Assembly (NCBI GenBank): GCA_003439945.1
Contig: QVRM01002147.1
Coordinates: forward strand, 102,501 to 166,500
Direction: 5' to 3'
From: Dermanyssus gallinae
Taxonomy: Eukaryota > Arthropoda > Arachnida > Mesostigmata > Dermanyssidae
DNA length: 64,000 bases
Positions 24,918 to 37,492 of the stretch are shown one piece after another (positions within the stretch are counted from its first letter, which is position 1; every line of letters begins with the position of its first letter). The translations under genes and the position numbers were made by a program. The notes below the pieces were generated by a model that did not search any database, was not told the origin of the DNA, and saw nothing but the letters and a program-made list of their open reading frames with translations.

Positions 24918-27900
24918 TTAGGTAGCCGCATAACCGGTCGGTTGGTGCTTATTTGTATCTAATAACTGCAATATAAATTAAAAAACAACAATCGTTCTCT
25001 GATGAATGTACAAAACGAATCGTTTGTAGTTGCTACTGCTAAATCAACACCTTAAGTTAACTAGCTCGGTTACTCACTACTTGTGTAAAAGCACCACTAG
25101 CTTGCAGGCTCGTCGGAGAGCGAAATCGGCTTGATACTAATGACATGACGACCTGCGGGAGACAGTTATGCTCAGGTAACACCGGTAGCACCTCATTACG
25201 GCGCGCATCAGCGGTCTCTGTATTCGCTGCATGTTTCTTCGCTCGCTTTCATAAGGCAATCATTGCATTCGTAATGATGAAGGCGGCCACCCTGAGTATA
25301 GTCAGAAGGGGCAAGCCGTCTGCCATAGCAAATGGCACCGTGCGTGCTATTTGACCCTCCTGTTGGTTGCTGGCAGGGGCATTCGATGTCGATGGGACCA
25401 TACAAGCTGAATGTAAACGGAGTGTACGTCAATATCGTTTGGCTATTGCTCTTGATAAACCTATCACAAATAAACACCGCCTATGCTGGTCCGTCTTTAC
25501 TTGCTGCCGCTAACCCTCTGTACAAACTGTATAAGCGGTCTTCCGGGTGGTCCAACAGAGTGGCTGATACTCGACACCATCTACTGCGCTTCATTTTCTA
25601 TTTATAGAGGGAAATGCGCAAGCTGTTACAAGATTGCAATTATTGATGTGAGCTCTGAAGAGAGAACAGCAGAGGCTTGTTGGTCAAACAAGTCTGCCCC
25701 GAAAAACGACCCGAATTTGAAGGGCTGTTTTCGGTCCGTGTTGGAATATAGGAGAGAGAGAGATGTATTTACGACGAACACAAAAATAAATATAACGTGA
25801 AATCAAACGTAGTTGAGCAAAAATCATTTAGCTCTCTAAGAAGGGTTGACATCGGAAATATTTATATATATTAGTTTTATTTACCAATGGTTGGTTAATT
25901 GCAACCATGGTTGGCTCACATATTGAGCGTGAAGGGAAACGCAAGTCTACCTATCTGTATATTCATCACGGCTCCAATAGTCGAGTCAACGAAACTGCTC
26001 TATCGCATCGTTGGAGGTGATCGCATTGTTGGCCGCAGAGTCTACAAGCGCACCGAAGAGATTTCATAGAACTTCTCTAGAATACAGATCTTCGAGTGGA
26101 AGCCATGTTTACTAAATCATACGATCAGGTGTATTTTCTTATAATCACAGCGCTTCCACGAACTAGATATAATTGTCTGGGTTTCGTAGAACGGCAGGTT
26201 CATGTCTGCCATTTTGTTCTCCCATTCGGACGTGTGTTTGTTCTAAGCTACCAACTTTTGGCAGAGCGGGCATCTTCTGTAGGTCCTCAACAAATAGCGG
26301 GGACGACACCAGTAAATAAAATCACCTGTTGAGGCTAGTGCGGTGGACTTGTACGGCCCTAATAAAATTGACCTCGATGTGGTCAAGCGGCCTGAAGTTC
26401 AACTTCAATAAGTGAGTCATATCACCTATATAGCGTAGGGAGCGGTAGGCGCGACCATCTAGTTAAAGAGACTTCCGGCAACCTCTACTGATAGTTTTGA
26501 AAGGGTATCTGTTAACTTCAAAGACATTTTTAATCTTCGGGCTTGGATGGCCGATATAAGTTCATTGATTGCGCTCTTATTCGTGATACCTCGATAAAAT
26601 TATGGCGCCAACGGATCACCATTTCCTTTTAAGATAATCTTTATTCTATTACATGGGTAGTTTAGACGTTTTCATCTCATCGTTAGAAAGTGTAGTGAAG
26701 CAGGGTGTAAGATGAATCGCTTGTCTGAGATGTTCAATTGTGACCAAATTGGGCCGCGGGGCCTTCTCAGACGACGCTTTCATTATTGCGTCGACTACCT
26801 CGATATTGCTAGATGGCTTCAGTGACGCACTCGTCCCACACTGATATTAGCGCAGTTTGGAACTGGCAAACATATATATATATATTTCACGTGTTTAGCA
26901 ATTAATATATAAAGAAAAAGCTGTCTTTGGTCTTTCATCGACATGCCACGAAGTCGTTTTTACTCATTTTCGATTTTGGCAAAGAATAAATGGACAGCTC
27001 TTTCACCTGTCGATCTTCCATATCGAACCCCTTTCGACACGATAAAGACGTATAGAAGGAGAGAGAGAGAACACATTTGTTGCAGCTGCTCGATAATGAA
27101 CGATATGACAATTAAAATACCAACATGATGGTGCTGGACGTAATGATGACACTTCATTCGTCGCCAATCATCAAGACGACTGCGATCATGATATAATGAC
27201 ATCGGCCCATTGAAACGGTGCACGGCGCACGTTTGGCGCCATTTCCTCCACGGGTGGCACCGATTCGCGCGCGCGGGCAACTTCGATATCTAGCAGACGA
27301 CGCTCTACGACGGATAGAAACAACAGGTGAGTGGTGAAGAATAACACAGCGACCGACCGACCGGCGAAGTGGAGAAGCGAAACCCCGTCTCTTTCAGAAA
27401 TATATAACTTCGATACAGGCAACATATAGGTCATCGTATTCATCATCATCATCACCATCGCCATCATCATCATCATTAGCATTTTTAGGTTAGCTTTGAA
27501 GTTGCATGATCTCAGATATTGTCTAAAGCATTCATTCGGCGGCACACTACAACCGTCTTGTGAGAGTGCCAGGTGCTCGGCGATCATATTCAGAGCCGGT
27601 GGTGGTGGTGGTGGTAATGCACAAGTGTTGCGCAGCTTCAGCTTCAGCATCACTACAAAAACTACTTCAAAAACATCGACGCTACAATTGAAGTCAATCA
27701 GTTTCGTAGAGCTTCTTTTTGCTGTGTTGTTTTTATGTTGGTGTCAAACGACTGAGTTGAGAGGCAGCTAAATGCAACGAAATGAGTTTATCGATCGATA
27801 TCGTCTAACTAAGTCAGTGCAGCTGTTGCTCATAGTTTAAATAGTAGTAGCACGAAGGATTTTCACTCCTTAATGAAAGCGGTAGCCGAAAGCAAGCTAA

Positions 27901-27960
27901 TCAGGAGTGTCGTTGCAAGGTGTGTCGAATATAATTTGTTACAACAGCCAGTGCAGACCT
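24918..27960. other. intergenic between WDR6 and TMPK, no gene recognised
   Basis: The first canonical AATAAA after WDR6 is at about 25469-25474, so the 3' UTR may be about 560 bp, or may use a variant signal closer in. A possible decayed LINE segment (+, about 26360-26410, MWSSGLKFNFNK) resembles the post-active-site part of reverse transcriptases but is too short to call. GAT/ATC-type runs occur at 27440-27480. Confidence 0.35.
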
Positions 27961-27967
27961 CCAGCCT

Positions 27968-28131
27968 GACAGATTTAACGTCTACGGGACTGCTTTTCGC
28001 ATTGCTTCATAGACGGACCCCCATAGATTCAAACGGTGCGACGGTGGGGCTCGAACCCGCGCACCTATGCGTCTCCTCCGGTGGCAAGGCGCAGGCGAAT
28101 GTACCCACCACTCCACCAGGCTCCTCGACAC
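27968..28131 (-). repeat. tRNA-derived SINE copy, best preserved
   Basis: On the - strand it begins GAGCCTGGTGGAGTGGTGGG, an A-box-like tRNA start. A perfect B box GGTTCGAGCCC follows (complement of 28047-28058). A shared non-tRNA tail then ends near AGTCCCGTAGACGTTAAATC. The A and B boxes are spaced as in a pol III promoter. This is the reference copy for the family in this window. Confidence 0.75.
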
Positions 28132-28207
28132 AGCCAGTGAAGACTTGCCGCACATGTTCAGCAGCCACTTTAGCAGCCAGCATGAGGGCCGTAGCGCTGA
28201 GCATTGT

Positions 28208-28305
28208 GCATATGTTTCCTTGTTGTCTAGGTTGTACTGTATTCATGCATATGTTTTCTTGTTGTCTAGGTTGTACTGTATTCATGCATATGTTTTCTAT
28301 GTTGT
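28208..28305. repeat. 39-bp tandem duplication
   Basis: The 39-bp unit beginning GCATATGTTT and ending TGTATTCAT is repeated at 28208-28246 and 28247-28285, with a partial third copy after it. It lies between the SINE and the TMPK start. Confidence 0.8.
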
Positions 28306-28465
28306 TGTCCATGTTGTACATTTTGCTGTGCTTAATTACTAGCTGCGGTTTGCCGACTGAACAGTTGTAGAAATCTGCCTTCGTTCACGTGTATCGTTCA
28401 TAGCTCACGAAGCCGAAACTTCGCCCGCTCAACCTCAACTCACTTAGTTTGGCTCTACACCGGTG

Positions 28466-31400
28466 ATGGCTTCCTCGTGTAGCGGCCATATGCAGAAAGC
28501 TCGCCGGGGCGCTCTTATTGTTCTCGAGGGACTCGATCGAACCGGTAAATCGACCCAGTGCGCGCGACTCGTGGCCGACCTGCAGAAGAGCGGAAAGAAG
28601 GCCGAAGCGTGGAGGTTTCCCGATAGAAGCACACCTTTAGGGAAGGTTTGTCCTTAATATATATATATATATATATAGAAACACATTGGCTTAGCTAATC
28701 TTCATATCATATCACCTTTATTGAAAAATGGGTCATACAATAGAAGCAAAGTCGTTTCGAATCTGTGAACGACGTGCAAGTCTCCAGGCAAATGAGTTGC
28801 TCACAACGTCCACACGAGTAACCTCGTGAGGGCGGATGGAGACGCCGCTCCGGAGATTATTTGGTCGTAGAACAAATTGCCTAGTAATAAGATTTTGGCG
28901 CGTTAGCTGTTTAAACATGCGGTAATTGGCGTGGGATTGGTATTCGCTAACACTAGGCAGTGGTATACGCTCGCGTGGAAGACAACACCGACGAGCAATT
29001 CGTTTCACAAATTTATCCTGCGCGCTCTGCAAAAAGTCAACGTCTCTTTTATAGAATGGCATCCATACGTGACAGCAAGAAGTCCACTTTGGTATCACTA
29101 AGGCTTGATACAGCTTTAAGTACACATTATGATCCTGTATAATGAAGGACCGTATTATGAGGTTACACATTCCAGACGCGGCTTTGGCAACCTCATCCAT
29201 GTGACGTCTAAACTTCATTTGGCGGTCGAAAATTACCCCAAGGTCTTTGTAGATTGAGACTTCAGGAATGGGTTGGCCATTTAGCATATACTGTACAGTA
29301 TCTGGCATTTTCTTGAGAACGGCAGACTTGAAAGTAGAGATTTGCATACGGTTCGTATAATCTTTCGTGATATATGATGATATAATACATATACGGGGTG
29401 TTTTCGGACTATTTCGAGAGCGATATATGGAATTGTAGAGCGATGAACAGGACTATTTCGAGAGCGATATATGGAATTGTAGAGCTCGTTAAAGCAAATG
29501 TTTTTCTAATGGAACATGGTCTCTGAGAGTCTCTCTTGTTTCGGAGTGAGAGTGAAATTACTACAATTTGTGACACTGCTGTTTTTGCCCGACACCACAT
29601 ACAATTTGCCATTGCGAGACAACCAGTCCTCCTATACAGAAACTAAGCACGCCGTCGTATTCGTCGCGTTCGAGAAAATTCTGCTACTTCTGAATATATA
29701 TAATGCCGGCCAGAATATGCGGCATGGTCGTTTAGAACAGAATTCGCAAAAATGAAGTTATTTATCAGCTTTTACACCAAATACCCTAAAATCATTACTC
29801 TACTACTCACAGCGCTCAAAACTAGCACATTCAGGCAAACGCACATTTCATGACGATCATTTTGGCACCAAACTTATGGCAATTCGAGCCGCGGTTACGA
29901 AGTAATTACGATTTTTCGGAGGAAATTATTTTCTAAACGACCGTGTCGCATATTCTGAACGATATTATTTGTTCTTTGGAAGAAGCAGAATTTTCTTGCG
30001 AATACGAAGGTGTGCTTTCTGTATTGGTAAACCGGTTGTCTCGCAATTGCACATTTTATGCTCCTATATCGGACAAATATACCAGTGTCACATATTGTCG
30101 TAATGTCACTCTCACTCCGAAACAAGACTTTCCGGAGACCCTGTTCTATTGAAAAAAAAAACATTTGCTTTAACGAGCTCTACAATTCCATAAATCGCTC
30201 TTTAAATATTTCTGGGACAAAATCATTTATGCATGCACTCAATCTCGACATGCCGCCGATAAATCGTAATTACGCCATAACCGCGGTGAACCATTCGATG
30301 AAGATATTATCAAAAATAAAATAGCTTTATTTTTCAAATTATCTTCTAAGTGACTATGTCGCATCTTCTGGCCGGCGTTATATATTCTTAAGAAGAAGCA
30401 GAATTTTCTCACGAACACGAAGATGTTCTTAGTTTCTGTATAGTAGGATACTGGTTGCCTCGCAATTGCACATTTTATGCTCCTATGTCGGGCAAAAACA
30501 CCAGTGTCACAAATTCTAGTAATTTCACTCTCACTCCGAAACAAGACTTTTCAGAGATCATGTTCCATTGGAAAAAACATTTGCTTTAACGAGTTCTACA
30601 ATTCCATATATATTGGATATACAGGGTGTTTCAGGAATATTTGAAGCACGATATATGGAATTGTAGAGCTCGTTAAAGCAGATGTTTTTTTCCAATGGAA
30701 CATGGTCTCTGAGAAGTCTTGTTTCGGAGTAAGAGTGAAATTACTACAATTTGTGACACTGGTGTTTTTGCCCGACATAGGAGCATAAAATGTGCTGTTG
30801 CGAGCGTTTAGCGTTCACGCCAAATACTTCAGAATCATAACCCTACAACCACTCACAGCGCTCAGAACGGACATATTCAGCCAATGCGCTATTCATGGCG
30901 ATCATTTTGGTGCCAAACATGTGTCAATGCGAGCTGTGGTTGCGGACTAAAAATGACGCGCTGCGGCTGTCGCGCGACACGTCGGCGGTAGTGAACGTCG
31001 CCACACAGTCATTTTACATGCACTTAATCTGGACATGCCCTCCGAAAAATCGTAATTACTCCGCAACCACACCTCGCATTGACACATGTTTGGCACCAAA
31101 ATGATCGCCATGAATAGCGCATTGGCTAAACATGTCCGTTTTGAGCGCTGTGAGTGGTTGTAGGATTATGATTCTGAAGTATTTGGCGTGAACGCTAATA
31201 AAGAACTTCATTTTTGGCGAATTCTCTTCTAAGCGACCATGTCGCGTCTTCTGACCGGCCTTGCATATTCTTCAGATGGAGCAGAATTTTATCACGAACA
31301 CGACGGTGTGCTTAGTTTCTGTCTAGGAGGACTGGTTGTCTCGCAACAGCACATTTTGTGCTCCTATCTCGGGCAAAAACACCAGTGTCACAAATTGTAG

Positions 31401-31515
31401 TAATTTCACTCTCACTCCGAAACAAGACTTCTCAGAGACCATGTTCCTTTGGAAAAAACATCTGTTTTAACGAGCTCTACAATTCCACGTATCGCGCTTC
31501 AAATATTCCTGCAAC

Positions 31516-31556
<41 letters not shown>

Positions 31557-32242
31557 ATCGCTCTCGAAATAACCTAATAATAATAATAATATATATATAT
31601 ATATATATATCAATGGCAATCTTTATTGTTTTGGGATGCGTGTGGTTAACGCTTTGATTGTTGTCTTTGTTGCTCTGCAGATCATTGGTGATTACCTGTC
31701 GAATACTAAGGAGCTCGACGACCACGCGATACATCTGCTATTTTCAGCCAATCGCTGGGAGAAACGCGTTGAGATGCTTAGTAAACTGAACGAAGGTCAG
31801 TTCGTTTATTGTCGATCCTTATATCTCGTTATTATGGTACATTCATGTTATATCAAGGGTAAAAATACGTATCTATATAATTAGAACATTTTGCACTATT
31901 ATTCCCTGCTTTATGATGGTGGTGATCGTGATTATGTACGTTTGTGTGTATGTGTGTTGTAGGTGTGACGCTGGTGGTTGACCGTTACGCGTTCTCTGGA
32001 GTGGCCTTTTCGTCGGCGAAGCCTAATCTGTCGTTTGACTGGTGCAAAAAGCCGGATGTTGGCCTGCCAAAGCCTGACCTTGTCTGTTTTCTGCAAGCCG
32101 ACCCGGAAGTACTTAAGGCACGGGGTGGCTATGGAGAGGAACGCTACGAAAAGGAAGACTTTCAAATTAAAGTGGCCAAAAGGCAAGTGAAGGTTTATTT
32201 ATTAGTTTGTTGCTCCTGCATGTATTTGCTCCTCTCTCTCTC

Positions 32243-32293
<51 letters not shown>

Positions 32294-33007
32294 AGTTTCG
32301 AAAAGACCAGCCAGCGTGGAAGCGAACGTTGCTTTTTAGTGCAGGAAGTTGAATAAGGCACGCTCAAAGCCTCTTGCGCCGTGAAATATGTCGATACTTT
32401 GTTACTGAGAAATACTAAATACAGAGTGTTATGCTATACAAGCTCCGAAAAAGGGTCAAACCTGTTAAAACAAATCTGTGTATCACCGCAACTTAAGAAA
32501 ATTGAACGCGCATGCCAATTCGAGTCGTTTTGTAATGGAGGCAGACTGTGGAGTCAAGGTTCAGAAGATGTTTGTGCTAGAAAAGGATACTCTACGTCCT
32601 TAGATGGAAAATGTAAACGTTCGGGTCAAACTTCTCACAACCTTTCCTCGACTACGGAGACAAATATTTTTTACCGAAAGACCGCTTACTCGGTGGCCAA
32701 AGTCATTTGTAGAGATGTAGATCATAATCTATTATAGCTATAAATCTTGCTTGTGAAAGTCGAACTTTTCCTTGTATGTTTGCGTGCATTGTTGTGTGCA
32801 TATACGTGTGTCTATACGTATAATCACTTTTTTACTTGTAGATACGCCGAGCTTGAGGACGATACGTGGGTACGAATTGACGCCGGCGATAGCCCCGACG
32901 CAGTGGCTGCGAAACTTCGTAGCGTTGTCGAGGAGAGAACGGCTCATATTTCTGAGGATATTGGAAAACTTTGGTGCGAAAAAGTACCTCTCGAGCAAAG
33001 GAATTAA
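28466..33007 (+). CDS. DTYMK: thymidylate kinase (dTMP kinase)
   Basis: Four coding exons, 28466-28645, 31681-31795, 31963-32182 and 32842-33007, give 226 aa (human 212). The enzyme phosphorylates dTMP to dTDP with ATP, an essential step in dTTP supply. The P-loop GLDRTGKST is at 22-30, followed by [10 protein letters not shown] (about 52-60 at the exon 1 end). LLFSANRWE is in exon 2. The [10 protein letters not shown] signature (105-114) and [10 protein letters not shown] (129-138) are in exon 3, with the LID-like [10 protein letters not shown] (152-161). Exon 4 supplies the C-terminal helix ending EKVPLEQRN. Introns 1 and 2 are GT-AG; intron 3 must be GC-AG (AG|GCAAGT) to keep the frame. 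ATG at 28466 is used; Met-9 is an alternative start. Intron 1 is swollen by mobile elements. There is no sign of mitochondrial targeting. Confidence 0.96.
28700..29360 (-). pseudogene. 5'-truncated non-LTR retrotransposon (jockey/CR1-like) in TMPK intron 1
   Basis: An uninterrupted 204-codon - strand frame (29347-28733) contains [14 protein letters not shown], then [10 protein letters not shown], then [13 protein letters not shown]. These are the C-terminal blocks after the reverse transcriptase active site in jockey/CR1-like elements. An AATAAA on the - strand follows the stop (near 28722-28717), with short GATAT repeats as a tail. The open frame implies a fairly young insertion, truncated at its 5' end near 29360. 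It lies antisense to TMPK. Confidence 0.8.
29396..30222. mobile_element. foldback/MITE-like palindromic element, copy A
   Basis: The left arm starts GGGGTGTTTTCGGACTATTT and includes ATGGAATTGTAGAGCTCGTT. The right arm (about 29930-30222) is its imperfect reverse complement and ends TTTAACGAGCTCTACAATTCC...TTTCTGGGACA. A 44-bp block near the left end is duplicated (29408 and 29452). The inner part matches copy C. No protein is encoded. Confidence 0.65.
30223..30612. mobile_element. foldback/MITE-like element, partial copy B
   Basis: This corresponds to one arm only. It shares the CTCACTCCGAAACAAGACTT and TTTAACGAG(T/C)TCTACAATTCC segments with the right arms of copies A and C, in the same orientation. 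The opposite arm is missing. Confidence 0.6.
30622..31520. mobile_element. foldback/MITE-like palindromic element, copy C (most complete)
   Basis: About 899 bp flanked by TA. The left end reads CAGGGTGTTTCAGGAATATT and the right end is its near complement. The right arm (about 31062-31520) is about 459 bp; the left arm (30622-30948) pairs with it except for an internal deletion of about 130 bp. A loop of about 110 bp separates them. The ends and TA flank suggest mobilisation by a Tc1/mariner-type transposase, but none is encoded. Confidence 0.75.
32183..32841 (+). other. GC-AG intron 3 of TMPK
   Basis: The donor is AAAAG|GCAAGTGA and the acceptor is CTTGTAG|ATACGCC. Only the GC donor gives AAA AGA TAC GCC GAG (K-R-Y-A-E) in frame. 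The nearby GT (CAA|GTGAAG) leads to a stop within five codons of exon 4. It contains a (TA)n tract at about 32246-32284. Confidence 0.85.
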
Positions 33008-33286
33008 CCACGCGCCAAAATGGCAATTCTCAACAATGCGGGGAAAAGAGAGAAGGCTAGAAGTAATTGAGAAATGGCAAAATGACTAAACATAAAACTA
33101 CTCAATTTATTACGTACTTTGACAATTATCTCGTATGATTATGGGACACCAGCCATAGCGGGCGTTTTTGGGTAGTTATTTAAATAACAGGTTGACTAAT
33201 GTGAGAGTTGCATGCGAGCGCGTAGTGATATTTTATATTTTGTAGGTCGAATCAGCATTACAATATATTCATATATAATTTTAAGG

Positions 33287-33319
<33 letters not shown>

Positions 33320-33765
33320 ATAAAAAAATATAGTCTGTAGAGACGAATAGTTTAGCTATATTCCTCAGCGCAGCGGTATCTGCACAAATATCTAAAACAC
33401 CAACAGCGTTAACAACAACTGTGCACAATGTGTAGAGAAGTCTACCTTTGCGATTTGCGTGTCATTATACTATGTAATAATACTGCTTGGTGATGCTGTG
33501 GGTCTTTAGTAAGTTTCCCTAATATGGCTAATATGGTTGCCTACCGTAACGGAGTTGTTAATTATTATTTTTACTTTTTGATTTCCTGAACCGAGCAGTT
33601 GGTTGTTTCGTTATAATGGCATTTGAACTCTCGTATTATCGTATTACGCGTGTAAACTTGCCCGAGGCCGTTTAAATTGACAAGTTATGAAGAAACCCTC
33701 TGTGCATCTCATTACACAAATTGCACATATTACAGCTCTTTTTTGTACTTGGCGATTATTAAACA

Positions 33766-33771
33766 AATAAA
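33766..33771 (+). terminator. probable polyadenylation signal of TMPK
   Basis: This is the first canonical AATAAA downstream of the TMPK stop, implying a 3' UTR of about 780 bases. Confidence 0.4.
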
Positions 33772-33789
33772 GCATCTGTAGTAAGGCTG

Positions 33790-35067
33790 CGCATATATAT
33801 ATTAGCTAGGTGGAACAGCCTAAACCTAGACCTAACGCCTTGAGTTATTTCTCGAGCGGGCCGTGTGTTCTTGAACGTTCTTACATCTCAAATGTATCTT
33901 TTGCTACACATAATTAATATATTATTATATATTCTGCTAAACGTAGGTCTCTATAACATGTACCACTGCTAAATGTTAAAACCAAAAGACACCTGTTTTA
34001 TCCCAAAAAGGTTTCAATACGTTTCTTTATTTAATTTACCATCATCTTGTTTTTTGTGTTAAGAACGCGGCGATACAGTAACCGCCATCTTAGCATTACT
34101 GCTCATTGAGTCTATGTATAAAAATACATCACTGTAGTAGGATTCAATAATACTTTTTATGGGTAAGTGCGCATTACTCAGTAATCAGGTTCCACGAGTT
34201 GTCATTTGTGTTGTATGAACGATTTGCCCAATTAAAAGTGCTGTTATTTATTGTAATTGGGCACCGAACACCGATCTGACGGTTTCCACCCTCTCAAATC
34301 GCTTTTTACTTGTTTCTGGTGGAAATGGAAACGAAAATACCATACACGAATATATATATATATATATAACAATCGACCTGATATATTATTGTAAATTATT
34401 TAAAGGCAGACATGTCTATATACAAATATATACCAACAAATCACAATGCCGAACAGCGGGGTAAAGAACAACGAAAAGCATAACTAAATTAACTCGCGCC
34501 TTAAATGCGATGGAAGACAAAATGCTTTGTGTGTCTAATGTATGTCTAAATTAACTAACAAATAATATACAAACATATCACCACCATAACAAGTAACAAT
34601 ATCTATCAAAAACAAGCGCAAGCCGTTGTAACGATGACAACCGCATGCATCACAGAACTGGAATAGAGGTAAACACACAAAACCTGAGGGCGATAAAACC
34701 CGTTCTAATGTTTTCTGCGGTTCATTTGCGTCCTTGAGAGGCCAGTTTCGGTTATTATGCGTTAAGGACGACACTTGGGTTTTGTGCCTATAAACATTAC
34801 ACACTAAGAGTTCAGCTGCGAACTTGGCACAAAAATTCCCTATTTTGGTTACTCTGATACACCAGAGATACGCACTGAAGAGGCTCCTAGAAACACAAGA
34901 AAGTTGATGATTATCCTGCCTTTTGTAGTGCGTGACCAGGTTAAACAATACATCAATAGAAGAGTGAACAAACACGCCGTACCGCACTCTGTATCATCAT
35001 CAAAATCTGCAAGTGTGCCACGATTAAAACAACAATCGCAGACATAGTTTGATGCTAAATCAGTATG

Positions 35068-35127
<60 letters not shown>

Positions 35128-37490
35128 CACAAACATCTTCACAGTCTTCGCTCACTTTTTACACAGTCATATGAATGTAGAATGACACAGCCAGGCACAC
35201 AGAGTCAAAACGCCCTCGCCAGCATTTCGTTATCGGAGCTTTTAGTCGCTTAAGAGATCACTTTACAGTATTGTATAGACATCCATCTACCGCGTTTGCA
35301 GCTTACGGGTTTTGTCACGTTATGCAGCACGGAAATATTCCACGATCCCAAATGAATAATTTTGCCCATTACGTTACATTTGTTTAACTTGAAGTGTGTC
35401 GAAATACACCATTTCAGCTAGTCCGCCAGTCGGGCTTGTCATACATAATATGCATCTGCACTGGCAGGTAAACTTCGAGTGTATTAGTTACTAGTTTAAA
35501 ACATAACACTTTAGCTCACTAGGTATGATTTAGAATCAACTTAATAAGGTAATAATCTTAATTAAAAAAAAAAACCGCTTAACTAAATTCGTCTGCTTAA
35601 TAAAAAACACTAAAGCGATTAAGACTGCTAATAGTCGTGTTGCAGCGTTACGCCGACAGTGACTACTTTTCTTCGACGAACACGCGTTTGCTTTTTGTAA
35701 CTAAGTTGACTAAAATTGTGTCAGACACGGAAGCAAAATGCCAATGTGCGGGTGTATTTGCCTGACCTTAACATCTTCAAGGCACTCGACCTAAAACTTC
35801 TGAAGCAGATTGACATATTGCTATGAAACACAAACACACAACTTGAAAACTAAGGCAAAGAGCTCTCGGCGCTACGCACGTTTATATTTGATTCCTCATT
35901 CAAAAGGCACCCCTAATAACTATTGTACGAGGGTTGCCACAAAAGTCCTCAAACGAAGAGAGCAAGGTAAGATGGTTCCAAAGCAAAGATTCTGCCCAAG
36001 CGTGGCCGGGGGCACCTGTTTGTTGCAGCACATAGACATGCTGCACTTGCGGCCTTCAGACAACGCTGTGCCTGGCTTACCACAATCCAAAGGTCTTCCC
36101 AGTGGCCGATCTCCTTTGACGTCCGCAAATCGTACTCTTCCTCTTCTTTCAACAATGCTGGCTTTCCTCGGAGCGGTGCACTTGCCGGGTGTACATTCTA
36201 TCTACGTCATGTGGTTGGGCGTGTGTCTGCAACAATAGGCAGCCAAAATCCTCTAACCGTAAACGGAACCGTGAATCAAGGCAGATGAGCTTTAATCGCG
36301 TAATAGTGACAGCACGGTTTCACGGTCGATTGTTCGGCGACACTGCTCGATGTGCAGCTACACTGTCACATTTGAGATAAACAGGAACTTGCAACCGCTT
36401 CGCTTTGCTTGACTGAAAAAGGCATTACTTTTTCGCTGCTGAGGCGGTTTGCTTCACTTGTCCTGTAATACACTAAGTTGGTTTCGTGTCTTGAGAGAGG
36501 TTTTCTGATCTGCAAGAGCCAATTGAGCAAATAAACATCAGTGTTAATCCTCAAAATAAAACAGATCATCATAAAGAATGACAAAAAAATACGCGTTATT
36601 TTCATCTTCATTGCATCCGTTTGCGAAATTTAGAAATAAGGGCATAGAGGTTCAAAACATAGGAACGCGTGATTAGTAGGAAACGTATCAGATTTTTCAT
36701 TTTGTTTCCACGCTGTCTAGGCAACATCAATCAGTCGCTCTATTTCGATACCAATGTGATCCTATGAGAAGATGGTCAAAGAAAGCATCGCTGCTCTAGG
36801 TGGCCTGAGTGCCTTAAAAGGTCTTATCCGCGACAGAGTAGTATGCGGCGAGGAAAATCGCTCGTATGTAGGCTACTTTGGAACTAAATAATTGAAGGTG
36901 TGCTCTGTGCCAATAACCGTCCAACACAACAGTTAAGTAAGGAAGTGGCTGATCTTGTTCTCCTTATAGAAATTTTTCGGCTAGAGGAGATCCATATCCG
37001 TAATATGAAAGGTTATCGCCAGCTAGCGGTCAAGTCTGAGGGAGGAGAAAAAGTACAACTCTCGGGTGGCTTTATCGGTTACGAAAAGGGTTGCCACCAA
37101 TGCACTGTCTCTTTGACAGCAGAGAGACATGCTTTCTTTTTACGTTTAGTGCTCTCAAGGAAAATAGGTCTAGCTGTCTTCTACCTATCTATCAATTCTG
37201 CTGAAGTAACCGACATCCGATATGTCGGAGTTTAATGTGCTCAATGTGCCTTACTATCTGCCAACGAGTTAATGGCTGTAGCATAATCAACCTGTTATTT
37301 TGCAATCTTGTCGTCAGTATCAAATTTGTTTTTACGGTTTAAAAAAATTCTGCCAGAAAGCACTCTCAATATGCTAAACACTTTTTTCACTTAATATGCT
37401 ATCGTTTACACATTGTTAACGGGAAGACTATCTGTCTATTAGAATAGCGTGATTTTGTAGTATGTTGCCATTGTTGGCATTTGTTTTTGT
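33790..37490. other. intergenic, no supported gene
   Basis: AT-rich sequence with (TA)n tracts (34350-34368, 35085-35126) and a (CT)n run beside the second. The 150-codon - frame at 34535-34987 and the + frames at 35810-36238 and 36900-37235 have no recognisable domains. A mariner-like terminal motif occurs near 35925 (see findings). Confidence 0.35.
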
Positions 37491-37492
37491 AC

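Noticed and set aside
27186..27653. 155-codon - frame with Met-rich tract
   Set aside because: The Met run is a CAT repeat; the rest has no recognisable domain.
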